A stretch of 64,000 bases of DNA from Blasia pusilla (GCA_050084515.1 CM114272.1:60016001-60080000), one strand, 5' to 3'. Positions 34,441 to 46,832 are shown, numbered from the stretch's first letter. Program-made: numbers and translations. The notes: generated by a model not told the origin, from the sequence alone.

Positions 34441-35767
34441 AGGATAAAATTTACCAAGAGTATGTTAGCTCTGGAATTCCATGTAGAACTGGAAGCTCCC
34501 GAAATATATTGAGTGGTCTCCAGATTATTTCTAAGCAAGCGTAAAGTGCCGGGAATTGGATTCATGAGCTCGTAGTTTCATCTGATTTTACTCAATAAAT
34601 AGATATGATGTAGATATGATTGACTGAAAATGATGGTATTGCTATGGATCTTCCTACGTAGTGAGAAGAATCTGAGCCATTAGCAAAGAATATCTCTTTA
34701 GGAACAAATAAATATAGGATCTAAGTCGAAAGTAACTGTTGCATATTCCACGAATTATCCGGAATCCAATGGAAGAATCACATCGCAATCGCTTGAATTT
34801 CTGAAAGACCGATCAACTTAATTGATTGAGTGTCACTCACGGATGCACGTCGTTCAGCTTTCACGTCACAGCTTGCTGTGAACTAGACCTGGCATTCAAC
34901 GAAGAGCGCGAATTAGGACACGACAAGCATGCTCCAAGAAATACTCGATAAACCCGGCTTCATTTCACATCGACTGGAGACACAACAAGGACTCTATCCC
35001 AACAACTTCGAAGATAGTTGAAATGAAATAAATTACATAAATTAATGAAATGATTCTCATTTTGATCAATGTTGATGGTGAGTGTGAAAGGTTGCGTTCC
35101 GGGGACACAATTGTCACGGTATTTAAGGTAGAGCAGAGGCAGAATACCGTCAGATATGGCTCGAGCTCTTGATTACTCGCTCGACGGTCTAGGCATTTTC
35201 CATTGAGAAATCCAGGACGTCCATAGACTCGCGCAGCACTGATTGATGATCACAGACATCGTCTCACTCGATCCTGGAAGTCCATCCACTGTCAAACTAT
35301 GAGTACGCATCTATTCGTTTGCTAATGTCCACTAATTTTCGATCTGTCAATGTATCCGATCTACGTCTTCTATATACGTCTTCAATTGAAGAACTCCAGC
35401 TCCTGAACCCTCTTCTAGATTGCTCTTCCTCTCGAGTCTGGAATTTGATTTTTCTTGCGTGCTTGTTCATTACTCGATAAATTGAGAGCGTCAGAAAAGA
35501 CCTCTTTGGAGTGGATAAGCATTTATGGCTCCTTTTTATACAATCTGAAGGAGATATGTGCATACAATCATTTCTGTTTCGAAGTCCTGTTTCTGGTAAT
35601 CATGTGTAGATCACGAGGGCGTTCTTCTCTTGCATTGATAAGTTAATCCATAACATTTTAACAGTCTCGCTTGTCTGAGACCTCAAGATTCCTCGTTGAC
35701 AGCGCTCTGTGGCGCTATCCTCGCCGCAGGTTTTCCAGATCCACCAATCTCGCGGAACTCGAGAGCC
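34441..35767. other. region upstream of the S-protein gene, no other gene recognised
   Basis: CpG-retaining sequence with short frames on both strands. A TTTTTATACAA stretch at about 35535 is a weak TATA candidate, about 230 bp before the start codon. Confidence 0.35.
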
Positions 35768-36268
35768 ATGGGTGACGGCATTTCTGGTAGCCGCCGGTTG
35801 AACACTCAAGTATTCCTCCTCTACCTCCTCGCCATGGTAACAGTGACTCAGTTGGGGAGTACGGCCAACGCAATATCTTGGCTGAAAATCCGGAACCTGA
35901 TCGGGGATGGGCAGATCGTGTTTGTACACCCACAGTCGGCATTCAATGGCGACAAGGGACTGCAGAAGCTTGCTCCAGGTCAGGAATACTACTTTAAATT
36001 TCGCGCTACTCAAAGTAAAACCATCTGGACGTCTACCTTTGTCTGGATCGACCACCATAAACGCCAGGAATTCATTATCTGGGATCACACGCCAACTGCT
36101 CATATGCCCGTCGATTGCCATCAGTGCTCATGGACCATACAAAGTGACGGCTTCAGGGTTTATGATAAGTGGCGCATGGAGCTGAAGTTCTACGTGCCAT
36201 GGTTAAATGTGCTCGTGGCATCGAACAACTCTTCTAACAATCCAGTTCCAAACTTCAATTTCAGTTGA
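35768..36268 (+). CDS. secreted S-protein homologue (plant self-incompatibility S1 / SPH family)
   Basis: Intact frame of 166 residues from the ATG at 35768 to TGA at 36266-36268. The frame is open upstream, but this is the first ATG. The N-terminus has a basic start (S-R-R-L-N) and a hydrophobic run (VFLLYLLAMVTVTQL), then A-N-A, a good signal-peptide site near residue 35. The mature part follows the SPH pattern: W-L-K-I-R-N-L; L-A-P-G-Q-E-Y-Y-F-K-F; an aromatic W-T-S-T-F-V-W strand; and a D-C-H-Q-C-S-W-T-I-Q-S-D-G-F end with two close cysteines. SPH proteins are small secreted plant proteins; the poppy member is a pistil signal in self-incompatibility, and other roles are largely unknown. 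No stop or frameshift, in contrast to the neighbouring elements. It may have one exon. Confidence 0.72.
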   Translation: MGDGISGSRRLNTQVFLLYLLAMVTVTQLGSTANAISWLKIRNLIGDGQIVFVHPQSAFNGDKGLQKLAPGQEYYFKFRATQSKTIWTSTFVWIDHHKRQEFIIWDHTPTAHMPVDCHQCSWTIQSDGFRVYDKWRMELKFYVPWLNVLVASNNSSNNPVPNFNFS

Positions 36269-36715
36269 ATGGACTCACTTCAATCAAGTGCACGCGATTG
36301 AAGTGATACTATGATGTGATGGAGGAGTAGAAGTTATATAGGTAAGGAGGATAATGGAGAGAACCTTAATGTGGATGACGCATGTTTGTCCACATTTATT
36401 ATCTCTATTTTGGTTGCAAACCCTGAATTAGGGTTTTGTTTGTGCCGCTGCATGGGACACGTTTGGGGTGACCAATAGGACCTTCATGAATGAGTGAATA
36501 GATGAATCTGATAAAATAAATAATAAAACCCGGCTGAGCTTAACTGGACTTGGTTAATTCGTTTGAGTACGTATTCTAGGGGTTTTGATTCTTATGGGGA
36601 CTTGCATTAATTTTTTGAGCATTCTATTTATATATTCAGTTACGAATACTAAACAAGGAGTTTTGATGATTAGTATAGCAATTAAATGGAGCTCTTGCAA
36701 TTTTGGGTGGACGAG
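36269..36715. other. 3' flank of the S-protein gene with AATAAA signals
   Basis: Overlapping AATAAA words at about 36515-36527 lie 250 bp after the stop and could serve for polyadenylation. No gene is seen before the copia LTR. Confidence 0.35.
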
Positions 36716-36966
36716 TGTTGGAGGATATTAGTGTTTCGGTGCAATTGTGAGGGACACTTGTAGTTACCACATGTGAAGCATGCTCATTCCTCCTTATGGT
36801 AAGACAACTAGGATGTAAAGGGTTCCCGTGAGTGAGATTCTAAGTCTCCGTTTGTGGCTTAGCAAGTCACGAGGAGAAGCTAGTAGAGAACACATGGTGG
36901 AGAAGGAGCTTCAAGACTTTTGGAGTTTGCAACTCTTATTAATCTTGTATGGAGTGTTTTCTATTA
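36716..36966 (+). repeat. copia 5' LTR candidate with primer site after it
   Basis: Starts TGTTGGAGGATATTAG. At 36967 TGGTATGAGAGCT follows, one base off the usual Met-tRNA primer site TGGTATCAGAGC. The end of the LTR (TTTTCTATTA) lacks a clean CA. The matching 3' LTR may start near 39455 (TGTCGAAGATTGAGTG) but aligns only over its first bases. Confidence 0.5.
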
Positions 36967-38408
36967 TGGTATGAGAGCTAAGAGGTAGACGGTGCTCTAA
37001 TCCAATTAGTCTGCCTTGTGTTGTTTATATCTTTTCCATGCATCTATAGAGAGGAGAGTTTCTAAAATTCATTATTGCCCGATAGGCAATACGTAGTATT
37101 GTAATAATAGTTCTTAGTTGATCTAAATTGGAGGCATGGCCTCATTGTCTAGAAACGAGTAGTATATAGATCACTTGGATGACAAAACCTATAGCACATG
37201 AGCACATGGGCTTTTGTCATGGAGTATCTCTTGAGATTGGGAATCTCTTTAAGCACATTGAGAATCCAAATGGTGGGGAAGACTTGATTGATGAATGGTA
37301 AGAAGTGGAACTTTGAGGAGATGGAGAGACTTTTGCTCGTTGTGTTTAACATCAAGGCATCACAGTATATACACATCAAGACTTGAGATGTAGTCTAAAC
37401 TTGAGGATAAACACTACAAGAAAGGTGTTGCTTCCCAAATCTACTTGAGGCATAAATTATATGGGCTTCACTATATAGATGGATCTTCCATGAATGATTT
37501 CTTGCTAGAAATCTTTGAGATACTTGATGAGCTTGTTGAGTCTGGAAGAGAGGTGAGTGATAAATAAATGCTTTTCATAGTCCTCTATGCATTACCAAAT
37601 TATTGGGAATCTTTGATTCAAGCAACTTTGATCATGAAACAAGGAGGATATTACCAAGAACTTTGTAAAGTCCATTCTCTTGCAAGAGGAAGAACAAAGG
37701 AAGGAGAAAGGTACATCTTCTTATGAAGTAGTGCTCGCCATTCAATCAAAGGGGAAAGTTGTCTCAAAATTTGCAAAGAAAAGGAAAGGCAAAATCAAGC
37801 ATCAAATTCAATTACTCTTCAACATTACATAGTCAGCAAGATCAGTCAAAGATCTTAACTTTGATGAGGATGCCTTTGTGCATCTACAAGGATACATTGA
37901 GGAGGAGTATTCATACCTTATTGCAAGTGCTTTGATGGGCCAGACTTTGCAAGAATGGCACCATGCACTTGCGCACATGCATCTATGGAGAAAATTTTCC
38001 GTGGAGGGGCTCCACATAAAGGGAGACAAGAAATTCATTCCAAAATGTGAGTCATGCATCCTTGGCTCACGGTCTGCCTAAACAGACATCAGCATGCCAA
38101 TTCGATCTTGGAAGTTGTCATCTTTGATCTTGGCTACTTTGATACACCAAGTTTCAACGGAGCTCAATGGCTTGCAGTTTAGATTGATGAGTTTTCTCGA
38201 TATGTTGGTCTCGCTTTCTTACAAAAGAAATATCAAACTGCTGCTGCTTAGAAGATGTGGGAGGCATAAGGGCAGCCTCAAACATGTAAGAAGGTTAAGG
38301 ACAAACATATCAAAGCTGAAAGTGTGCGCCACATGACTATCCCTTCCTATACGCATGAAATTGTTGGCATGGAGGAGGGAATGATGCGTACTATATTTAT
38401 ATTTGAAG

Positions 38409-38456
38409 GATTTCACACACTCCTTAAGATGCAAAGCTTAAGGAGTGTGTGAAATC
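38409..38456. repeat. perfect 19-bp hairpin inside the copia remnant
   Basis: GATTTCACACACTCCTTAA (38409-38427) and its exact reverse complement (38438-38456) flank a 10-base loop. The surrounding copia frame is lost here, so one arm is probably a local inverted duplication of integrase sequence. Confidence 0.85.
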
Positions 38457-39021
38457 TATTGGATGTGGTAGCCAAATCTAGCTTTTGCTTGACCTTTTGG
38501 ATGTGATGTATGGTATCCTATTATGGAAGGAGAAGCGGAAAAAGTTTGATGCAAAGGCAAAGAAGGGTATTTTTGTTGGAGCATATGAAGCATATACCTC
38601 CGAAGCATATGAAGTTTTTCTTTCTAATAGCCTAAGTGTGTCACTTAGTAGGGATGAAATTTTCATGGAGGAAAAGAAATGGGGCAATGTTGCAGTTCTA
38701 CGCCTTGTAGCACATAGCAAGGAGGAGTTGTACAACAAGTACAGGTACAAGATGAAGGATCTCTTGGCATCACCTTCATTCGTGATGAGAAATTTATTTG
38801 AGTCCAAGGAAAGAGAATTTGGGTTTGAAAAGGTGAGGCCCGCATCTATACCAATGGAGGTAGGGCATTCAACGGAGCTTTATCAAAGCGCGATGGGCTC
38901 TTTGCTCTATCTCGCGAATGGTACCAGGTATGATATTTCATTTGCTTGCCAACACTTTGCGAAGTACATGGCAAGTTCCGCAACTATTGCATTGGCAAGG
39001 AGTGAAGAGAATTTTGCAAGC

Positions 39022-39159
39022 TTGGAGCTTGTAGGGTATAGTGATGTAGATTGGGGTGGATGTAAGGATACATTCCTTTTGGCAAGAGTATTGGAGCTTG
39101 TAGGATATAGTGATGTAGATTGGAGTGGATGTAAGGATACATTCCTTTTGGCAAGAGTA
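39022..39159 (+). repeat. 69-bp tandem duplication in copia RNase H
   Basis: The block starting TTGGAGCTTGTAGG at 39022 repeats at 39091 with two or three changes. It duplicates the catalytic L-V-G-Y-S-D-V-D-W segment in frame (23 residues), including the first RNase H aspartates. Confidence 0.88.
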
Positions 39160-39455
39160 GTGGTGTCTTGGTAAGTAAGAAGCATAAAATTGTGTCTCTT
39201 TCTTCTAGTGAGGCGGAACCATGGTGATGCTGCCAAGGAAGCTCTTTGGCCACCTAAAGCCTTAGGACACCATGACATTCTACAACGAAAAGCTATTCCT
39301 CATATGCCAGGATAATAATCATGCATTGCAATAGCAAAGAATCCTCCACATCATGGTCACCCAAAACACTTTGATGTCAAGTACCATTTTCTAAGAGTGG
39401 TGGAAACTAGAGTGGAATATTGTCCTTCACTCCTAATCTATCGTCTTTTAAAGCA

Positions 39456-41009
39456 TATAAAAAGTGTCGAAGATTGAGTGTTACGACCGTTGCAAGACAA
39501 TAATTTCAACCATTGAACTTCAAGGCATGACCGTTGAAACCCAAGAAAGGAGGAATTCTTAACATTTCTCAGCTGTCAACAGTGATATTTGGACAGATGA
39601 GGAGTTACGTCGTAACCCGGGGCCGCCTTTGGGCCCTCTTAATATATTCTAAATCTCGACTAAATTAAACACATACTGCCCTTTGTCCTGTTCGGTCGTT
39701 GTAATGCAGTGAGTATGCGAGATGACGTAAAGTCTTAAGTAAGATGCCTCTAACCTAATGACATCCATCTGCGCAGTGGACTTGGATCCAGATCACCCAA
39801 CTCACCAAGCACAGACCGTTACTGAGGCCCTCAAGGTTGGAAGCATATCCGTGGGGACTTTGGAATCGAAGCTCAATTTCTGCCTCATTCATGTGCAGGC
39901 CTTTAAAGGTGCAGCTGTAACTAGTGGTTGAAAAAAAAATGATGAAGTTAATAATCAAATGCGAGTTAGTCTACTCCATCCGTGAGAAAGGAACTTCAAC
40001 TTCGAGAATACTAGAGATTTTGATCGAATTTCAAGGCAACAGTGCAGCGAGGAATCCCAAATCGCAGTAAATGCTTTGGGAATTCTAAAGGTAAGAGTGC
40101 TGGTTTGCTAGCTCCTCTTTATGTTCATGAGTGGGTGCGGTGACATCTTGGAGAACGACTACTGGCTGCCTCGCGAAAAAAAATCGGGAACACAACGCGA
40201 GATTGTCAAAGGCAGGTCGACAAGAGCTTCCAGGCGTACGACATATTCGGTATTGTGAAGTGAAAGCATCCACACATTGAAGGCACGTGGTTGCGCAGAG
40301 GGTAAACGTTCGCAGGAAAGCTCCAGAAGTTAGGGTGAGAGCAGTAGCGATCCACGTACACATTTACTGGATAGTACTCTGCAGAAGTGCGTCACCGGGT
40401 GAGCTGCTCTCGTGAATCGTGAAAGTTGACGCGAGATGTTGCAAGGAAATTGTTCCGTGATGGGCATGCTTTTGTTCGTTGAACTACTTGACCCGTGATG
40501 AGATTGTGTACAGCTGAGTTTCTCAACGGAGCCCTGACAAAATATCTTCAAAGTCAAGCGGAATCTCCCGCAGATTGGGACAGTGGATCTTACTTTACTT
40601 CATCCACCGAGCTTGGAACAACTCGCGGATGCAACTCCGGAAATTGGGTCCATCGCGGACTGTCGATAACGCGTCTTTCCAGACACGCGATGGAAATAAA
40701 TGCCAACCTTTACCCTAAAGGCATGCGCGGGCGGGCATGCGTATACATCTTAAGTTTTCATATGCGCATACATATGGGTTTGGACTCGCATGGCATTGTA
40801 TTCGCATTAGCTCGTAAACGGGCCTCTCTGCAAGCTAATGGGACTGGAGTAGGTCTTCTTTGGAGTTAGTGGCACACTCCTTTAAGAGTGGCATCCCTCC
40901 TTTACTTTCTATTTCTTTTTGAAATAAACCGTTGAGATACACTAGGTCCCACGATGGCTCTTTCCCATTTCATTCACAACTCCTTTCAAGTTTAGGCTAG
41001 AACGGTTCT
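39456..41009. other. no gene recognised
   Basis: Possibly LTR for the first 200 bp, then CpG-containing sequence. A 124-codon open frame at 40495-40869 resembles nothing I know. Confidence 0.35.
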
Positions 41010-41745
41010 CCCCACTTTCTTCTCCTTAAATATTCGGGTAAGTGTGTGTTCCAATCTTCTTCGATAGAAGCCCACTTTAAGGCAGTTTTTAGAGGCACTA
41101 TTTCTGATGAGAGGATAACCACTCATGATGCAGTGCAGGATATTATGTTCTGTATTGCTCGGGAGAATGGCTTCCATGTGTAGAGAGAGAGGCACTATTC
41201 CATGCATGATTCCCTTATTCGAGCTGATCTTTACATGACACGAGAGGTTGAGGTGGTGATGGCGGACGTGGTAGTTATAGATCCTACGCGGGAGGCAGTG
41301 CGAGCCCAAGTGGTGGCCCAAGGGCGAATGCTACAAGGAGCGGTGGCGGCGGTGAAGAAGACACATATCTTCAGTCGACTTCACGAGGGACACATCTTCA
41401 TCTCCCTGGCCATAGAGATGTATGGGGCTATGGGGGAGAGGTTTGACTCGTTTCTTACGGACTGCGCCCATCATCTCCAATCGAGAAATGGGTTGTCCTT
41501 AGCTACTGAGATTCTCTATTGTAAGCAGCGGGTCTCCATAACGTTGCAACGTGTCCAGGGTAATGGGCTAGAAACCCATTTAGTAGTAGTCATAGCTCTC
41601 TTGTTGTTTCGTAGTTAAGAGGGTCCCCTTGTTGTTAGCCCCCTTGTTGTGGCTTTTTGACTCTTTGAGTCCCCTCTTTTGTTCTTCCGATGGGTTTTCC
41701 ACGTTTTTATCGAATTTCTATGGAAGTGCATCATTTTATTTTATT
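41010..41745 (+). pseudogene. 5'-truncated LINE 3' end, copy 2
   Basis: Coding from about 41080 reads F-K-A-V-F-R-G-T-I-S-D-E-R and VQDIMFCIARENGFHV, then a TAG at about 41180, then SLIRADLYMTREVEVVMADV. The same C-terminal block as copy 1 follows (V-V-V-I-D-P-T-R-E-A, I-F-I-S-L-A-I-E-M-Y-G, L-T-D-C-A-H-H-L). It ends at 41615-41617, with a tail sharing GACTCTTTGAGTCCCC and GATGGGTTTTCCA with copy 1. It extends further 5' than copy 1. The domain order after the reverse transcriptase fits a restriction-like nuclease fold with D, K and E positions, but this is inferred by eye. Confidence 0.75.
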
Positions 41746-44700
41746 TTTTTATTGAGGGGAGTCACTCAGAGCGATAGTTAAAACAAGTTCGATTTCCTCT
41801 AATAACACAAGCTAACTATAATGAAACGATCTTTACCTCTTTCAGGAAAGTGCGCTAGGATTATGTAAACGCTTTTGAAGGTGATGGGCATATTTTCTTA
41901 ATCAAGTCTTCCAAAATGATCCACTCTCCGGAGGCACTTGTACCCGTCCCAGCTCTCATTTAGGATTTCTAAATCTGTGCGCTGCGCGGTACAATCCATG
42001 CTCCGCAGTAAGTTGTTGGTGTCGGAAGGATGAAGTTAACTGTCGCTGAAAATTTGTAGAGTATATGTCACGCCTACCTATGGCCGATAGCCTTGACATA
42101 TAACTCCACAATGAACGCTCCGGGATACCGATGAATTAGAGTTCGTGCCACAGTGACTGGAGCTCGATTTCGTAGCATGCTAAGGTCTTACAGTCTTCAG
42201 CTGTGATGACAACATCTCCGCGGGTAAAGAAAGAGCTTCGCCAATCGATACATGTAAAGCGTTTAAAGAAAAAGTACAGGGTTTCAGCAAAAAGTCACGC
42301 GTCGTCCCTAGTGAAAGGGGTGTTGAAATAAGGTGCATCTTGACTTCGAATCCAAGCGTAAGCATGAGCAAACACCAGCCTCTCTCGGGATATGGATTCA
42401 AGTGCATACCTTCACCAGACCACAAGTTCGATTTGAAGAAAATTCATGAAGAGCCAACTGTACACGGGATCTATTACGCTTAATACGCGGATATTTACAG
42501 ACACATGGAATATACTGAATGGAATTCCGACGGTCTTAGCATAGCAGACCTCTTGAAATGTGGAAATCTAGAACCATGCCTACAGATTCGCATCTCTCTG
42601 CAACTGATTGTTGCACAGGCTCAATGAGAATTAAATATTATGGAGGCGATGTCTAATGGTGAGGAAGATGTTCATGCACCCACCCGTTTTTCAGACGTTG
42701 AGAGTATGTCTTGCCAAAAAGAGGAAAATAAAATTCTGTGTACATCTTTACTTGGAGTTGTTGGGCAACCTCACTATCAGGTTTGCAGAGCTAGTTTGCA
42801 TTGATGAGGGCTGTTCGTGAATGCTCTTTATTGTCCACGTGAGTGAGTTAAATGAGAGCGATTAAATGAAGACAGCCGAGCCTAAAATTTCCTCGTAACA
42901 GCTTTATCAGAATACGAAATTATACTAGCTTGCTCAGACTGGCATGTTTGACGACCTTCGAATTCTAAATGAAATGCTCACTCTGGGTCGCGTACTAGCT
43001 CTTTCAGGAAGCCTTGTATGAGAATTGTAAATGAGCATTCAGCATTATAGCTTCAATCTGATTAATTATTCTGTTTCAGATCTTTCACAATGGTTGGACC
43101 ACTGGGCTTATGTAAAATTCGTTAATCTGAAAGACCGGGTAAATAGCAGGGATGGATTACTTCGACATTATATCTTCTGTTATTCTCCGCGACGAAGGGA
43201 GTGCCACCGCGGGCACCATGTGGTAGTTCGGAAGTCAATCATTCGCGGCTGCGACTTGATCGATGTTGCGTTTTGCACAGCCGGACTCACCATCTGAAGC
43301 TATGAATGGGCTGCTCATTATGACAGTAGCAGTTACTATCATAAAGGAAACTCCTGTCAGTACTTTGGATGCTGCCGAAAGTCGTTCAGGAGAGTAGCAA
43401 TTATGTACTTCCAATTTCCACCTCTAATTCCTGTCATCCCAGGAATCCCATGGTCGGCGTTTAACCAGACCATCCGTCGCTCACGTACGAAGTCCGAAGT
43501 CAATCAATATTAGCAACTTTGTAATGATCTCTTGCCGGGGGATAGTCCATATGCTCCGTCCGAATCCCGTTTCTGCATTGAGAGTGCGGGAATCCATTAC
43601 TGGAATTAGAAGTCATGAACAACCACACAGGGATGACTTTCGACAGAATTGGGTTCTAGCACCCGAAGCTAATTTGTAATGAGCTCTGAAAGTCATATAG
43701 ACACTGGTCGAATCTCGATGTGTTTCCACTTGAGAATTCGAAGGTGACGACGCACCTATCTATGTAAGGCAATTTGATAACTGGCAGAGTCTGGCGTGCC
43801 ATTTACCATGGTAGAGGTAGCATGATCGTATATTGGGACATGGCCATGGAAATGTTGATCCCCGCACGCCTCCTTGCCAGCAGTCAGCCACATCGGTGGA
43901 GAGTCATTGTCAACATAATCAAAGAACTGAAAAACCGAGCCAATTTGGTCTGTCAGTCGCCAGTTCTGTAAATTTTGGATTAATGACACAAGCAGAGAAT
44001 GCATGGAGATTACAAAACTTTGTGGTAGATGGGTGAGATTCCTGAGAGATAGATATACGATGGCTGAGAAAGTCTTACGAACTCACGCTGTTGTAGTCAA
44101 GATCAGCCATTCCTCCACTTCAAGGAAAGTAACTCAGATCCAAGCGGTCGATCGAAAGGTTGCCGCGCTCGAGCTGTAGCACACGCTCACGGTCAAACGC
44201 AGTCCGCTTCGCTTCACCCAGCAGCGATCGAAGCTCCCACGAAATACTCTCGCAACGAGTCTAACGACGAAATCGAGTGAATTGAATGATGATCAGCTAC
44301 CGACTTCGACCTGCATGTTCGCCAGTTCGAATTCCTGAACTCGTGCACGAGCAGCTGGCCCGCATGCATACACGTACTGTGAGAAACGGAACCTTTCCTT
44401 GCACCAGATTCGCCAGTGGGTCCTAGAAGCCGGGCAGTGGATGCTTCTCGTTGCTCACTCCTCTATGCATGACCAGGTCTCCAAAATCAAGATCTATATA
44501 TGGATTTCGAGCACCGTTTTCCAAATGTAGGGTGGGCAATGAACCACGATCGCTCGCAAGCGCGTTATGACAGCCAACTGCAATGCTATCGATGTGCTCA
44601 GCGATACGGCGAGTTCTGTTTCTCCCGTCGTAGTCTACACTGATTACTCTACCGCTGGATCCGCATAGTCCCTCCAAACGACGACGTCTACGTTCTTCAG

Positions 44701-46832
44701 CCGGTCGCAGTCGTCGACCGCCCTGGAACAGTCCTCCGGATTCTATCCAGAGCGTGCGGACAGGAAGCAAGCCAGCCACAGTGACCGAATTCCTCCTTGC
44801 ATGCGTGTGGTGTCGACGGGTTTGCTATACGAAGATAGCCCAGTCTTGGCTTGGAAGAAATTTCGAAACTATGGAAAGTCAGGCTAGGTGATGCAGGATT
44901 TACCGCATACTTGAGCGTAGCATGTGTAGGACAGTAGGAGGGTTCGGGAACAGAAAGAGCCAATAATAGAATTCCACAATTTATCTCCCGAAGAATATTC
45001 TTGAGGGCGAGACCAGCGCATCTCTGGAAACTGGACGAGCCTCTAGCTCATAAAACTATGGATACTAGACAAGCCTCTGCCTCATGCATGGGAGGGGAGG
45101 TATGAGCATAACTCAGCGCGCGCACGCTGGAATCATGTCTTTTAATGGGATTCCGTGCACCTCTCTGCCATATCGATCGCGATGCAAGCAAAGAATCTGG
45201 TCAAGTTAGCTTCTGGCCCGGCGCGTGCGCATGCCCGCAACACTCGGAATCACGCGCATGAGAAAGAAATCCTTTTGCACCCATACGGCTGAGTATGATC
45301 GGTTAACACTACCTTCATTAATCACGACCGAGAGGAAACGTATACATGTGGGTGGAGTATGTGGCTCGTCGTGAATCTAGCTCCGACGTACGAAATCTGT
45401 CGATGGGATGAGCCTTCCGCTTAGCTACAGTTTAGAAAGGCCCAGCCAGGCGTGCACGGTGTTGACTGAGGCTAGGTCTCATTCCGATTCGACAGAAACA
45501 CAAGAGAACGCACTTACAACAAAGCCAACCCCCGCGCTTGTTTCGGCGAGCGCTTTCGTTAAAAGGAGACTTTGTTCGTGGTGCCATAGCGCGCACTTCG
45601 ATTTGCAATGTCGTCGACTTAGCACTTACCATTGGACTCAACGTCTTCTTCTGTAGTAAGTAAAAGGACATCCTCTAGTAGCGTCCAGCGTTCCTCTTTC
45701 CTCCCGCGCCCTAATGGCTCCCCATGGCCAGACCGACCACATGTGATTATCAATATGCTTTCTCTGGAAAATGTGTATCCACAAATCTCCCGGATGAGCG
45801 GATAGCGTGCGTATGTGAGGGGAAGTTCCTGTGGTGGAGACGAGAGTACACGGAGAAATAACATGCAGCGTTCCTCGATTCTTTCAACCATGCGACCCCA
45901 TCACACCCTCTGGTGTGGTTTTGCAGATCCCCTTTCTATGTCTCAGAGTATGCGGTTGGCAAAGGTGGAAAGACTGGCGAAGGGTGTAGGCTCAAGCAAC
46001 GAATCGAAGCATGAGATAAATTGAGACAAGTGTCTTCATGTGGTGTCGACATGTACTTCCCACTCCGTAAGAGATGCAACAAATTGTTGTCATATTGAGT
46101 AAACTATTGGTGAGAAAATCATGGAGGCATGCAAGAATTTTGCTGTAGTAAGCCCACAATGAAAAATCAAAATTGTGTGGTCATGAATATAAGATGTTTT
46201 TTTATCGAGTGGTTAAAGTTGAGTGAGGAAAGAAATTTGTTTGGCATATTGTATTAGACTGGCAGATTGTGAATTGAACGAAGAAAAATAATAAACGTAC
46301 TTTTTACAAACGCAATCGAGTGCAAAGAACGAATCAATTCTTTTAATTCATACATAAACTTAAGCACACGCATACTTCTGGTTTAAACGAAGTGTTTTGG
46401 GTGTATGGATGGTTTAATGAAGTTAACATAAATGAGTAAGATGGAATTGGTGCAAAACATGAAATTAAGAGAGGAAAGTAGATACATTAATAAACTTGGT
46501 AGAATTGATAAAGAAGAGCAAAGTGTATCTGCACTTATTATAAATTAAAAAATAGAAATAAAGATTCATTGTGTTCTTCCCTAGAGTGTTTTGGACACCA
46601 ATTCTTCTAATGTCATTATTTATGGTTATATGGGTTAAGAAATTCTAATATTTTCTATATCTTATCGGCTCTCTCTTGTGTCTATTATTGTAACGCCAAT
46701 TTACATTAAAATGGTGTATTAGACCATTCTTGGGTCCCATGAACCCTAATGGTATGGTTTTGAATGAGAACTTAAGATAGCTATCATTGGTTGTATTGTG
46801 GGTCATTAATGGGTCAACATCTCCTTGTGTGT
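41746..46832. other. 5-kb CpG-retaining region, no gene recognised
   Basis: Unlike the transposon remnants, much of this stretch (notably 44.0-45.9 kb) has frequent CG. Many short frames exist (for example 44423-44779 minus, 118 codons, Arg-rich; 43031-43297 plus, 88 codons; 43756-44004 minus, 82 codons). None shows a recognisable domain, signal peptide plus family pattern, or convincing splice chain. After 46.0 kb it turns AT-rich. Confidence 0.45.

Larger units (their letters stand above)
36967..39455 (+). pseudogene. Ty1/copia polyprotein, decayed and internally deleted
   Basis: Gag part near 37400-37620 (LRHKLYGLHYIDGSSMNDFL, then A-L-P-N-Y-W-E-S-L). Pre-integrase at 37940-38070 (W-H-H-A-L-A-H-M-H-L, then C-E-S-C-I-L-G-S). 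Integrase near 38100-38240 (N-G-A-Q-W-L-A-V, then D-E-F-S-R-Y-V-G-L). Integrase C-terminus at 38530-38690 (RKKFDAKAKKGIFVGAYEAY). After a missing stretch with no YVDD, the end of reverse transcriptase (YQSAMGSLLYLANGTRYDIS) and RNase H (LVGYSDVDWGGCKDT, then H-P-K-H-F-D-V-K-Y-H-F). Reverse transcriptase palm and fingers are deleted between about 38790 and 38820. The region also carries a hairpin and a 69-bp duplication, listed separately. Confidence 0.8.

Noticed and set aside
37412-37424. CACTACAAGAAA, the textbook CACTA terminus
   Set aside because: It lies inside a readable copia gag frame (H-Y-K-K-G-V-A-S-Q) with no subterminal repeats, so it is a coincidence.
44423-44779. Minus-strand 118-codon frame, Arg-rich
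   Set aside because: No domain, no clear start context or splice partners. It sits in GC-richer DNA where such frames arise by chance. Left as unassigned, not as a gene.
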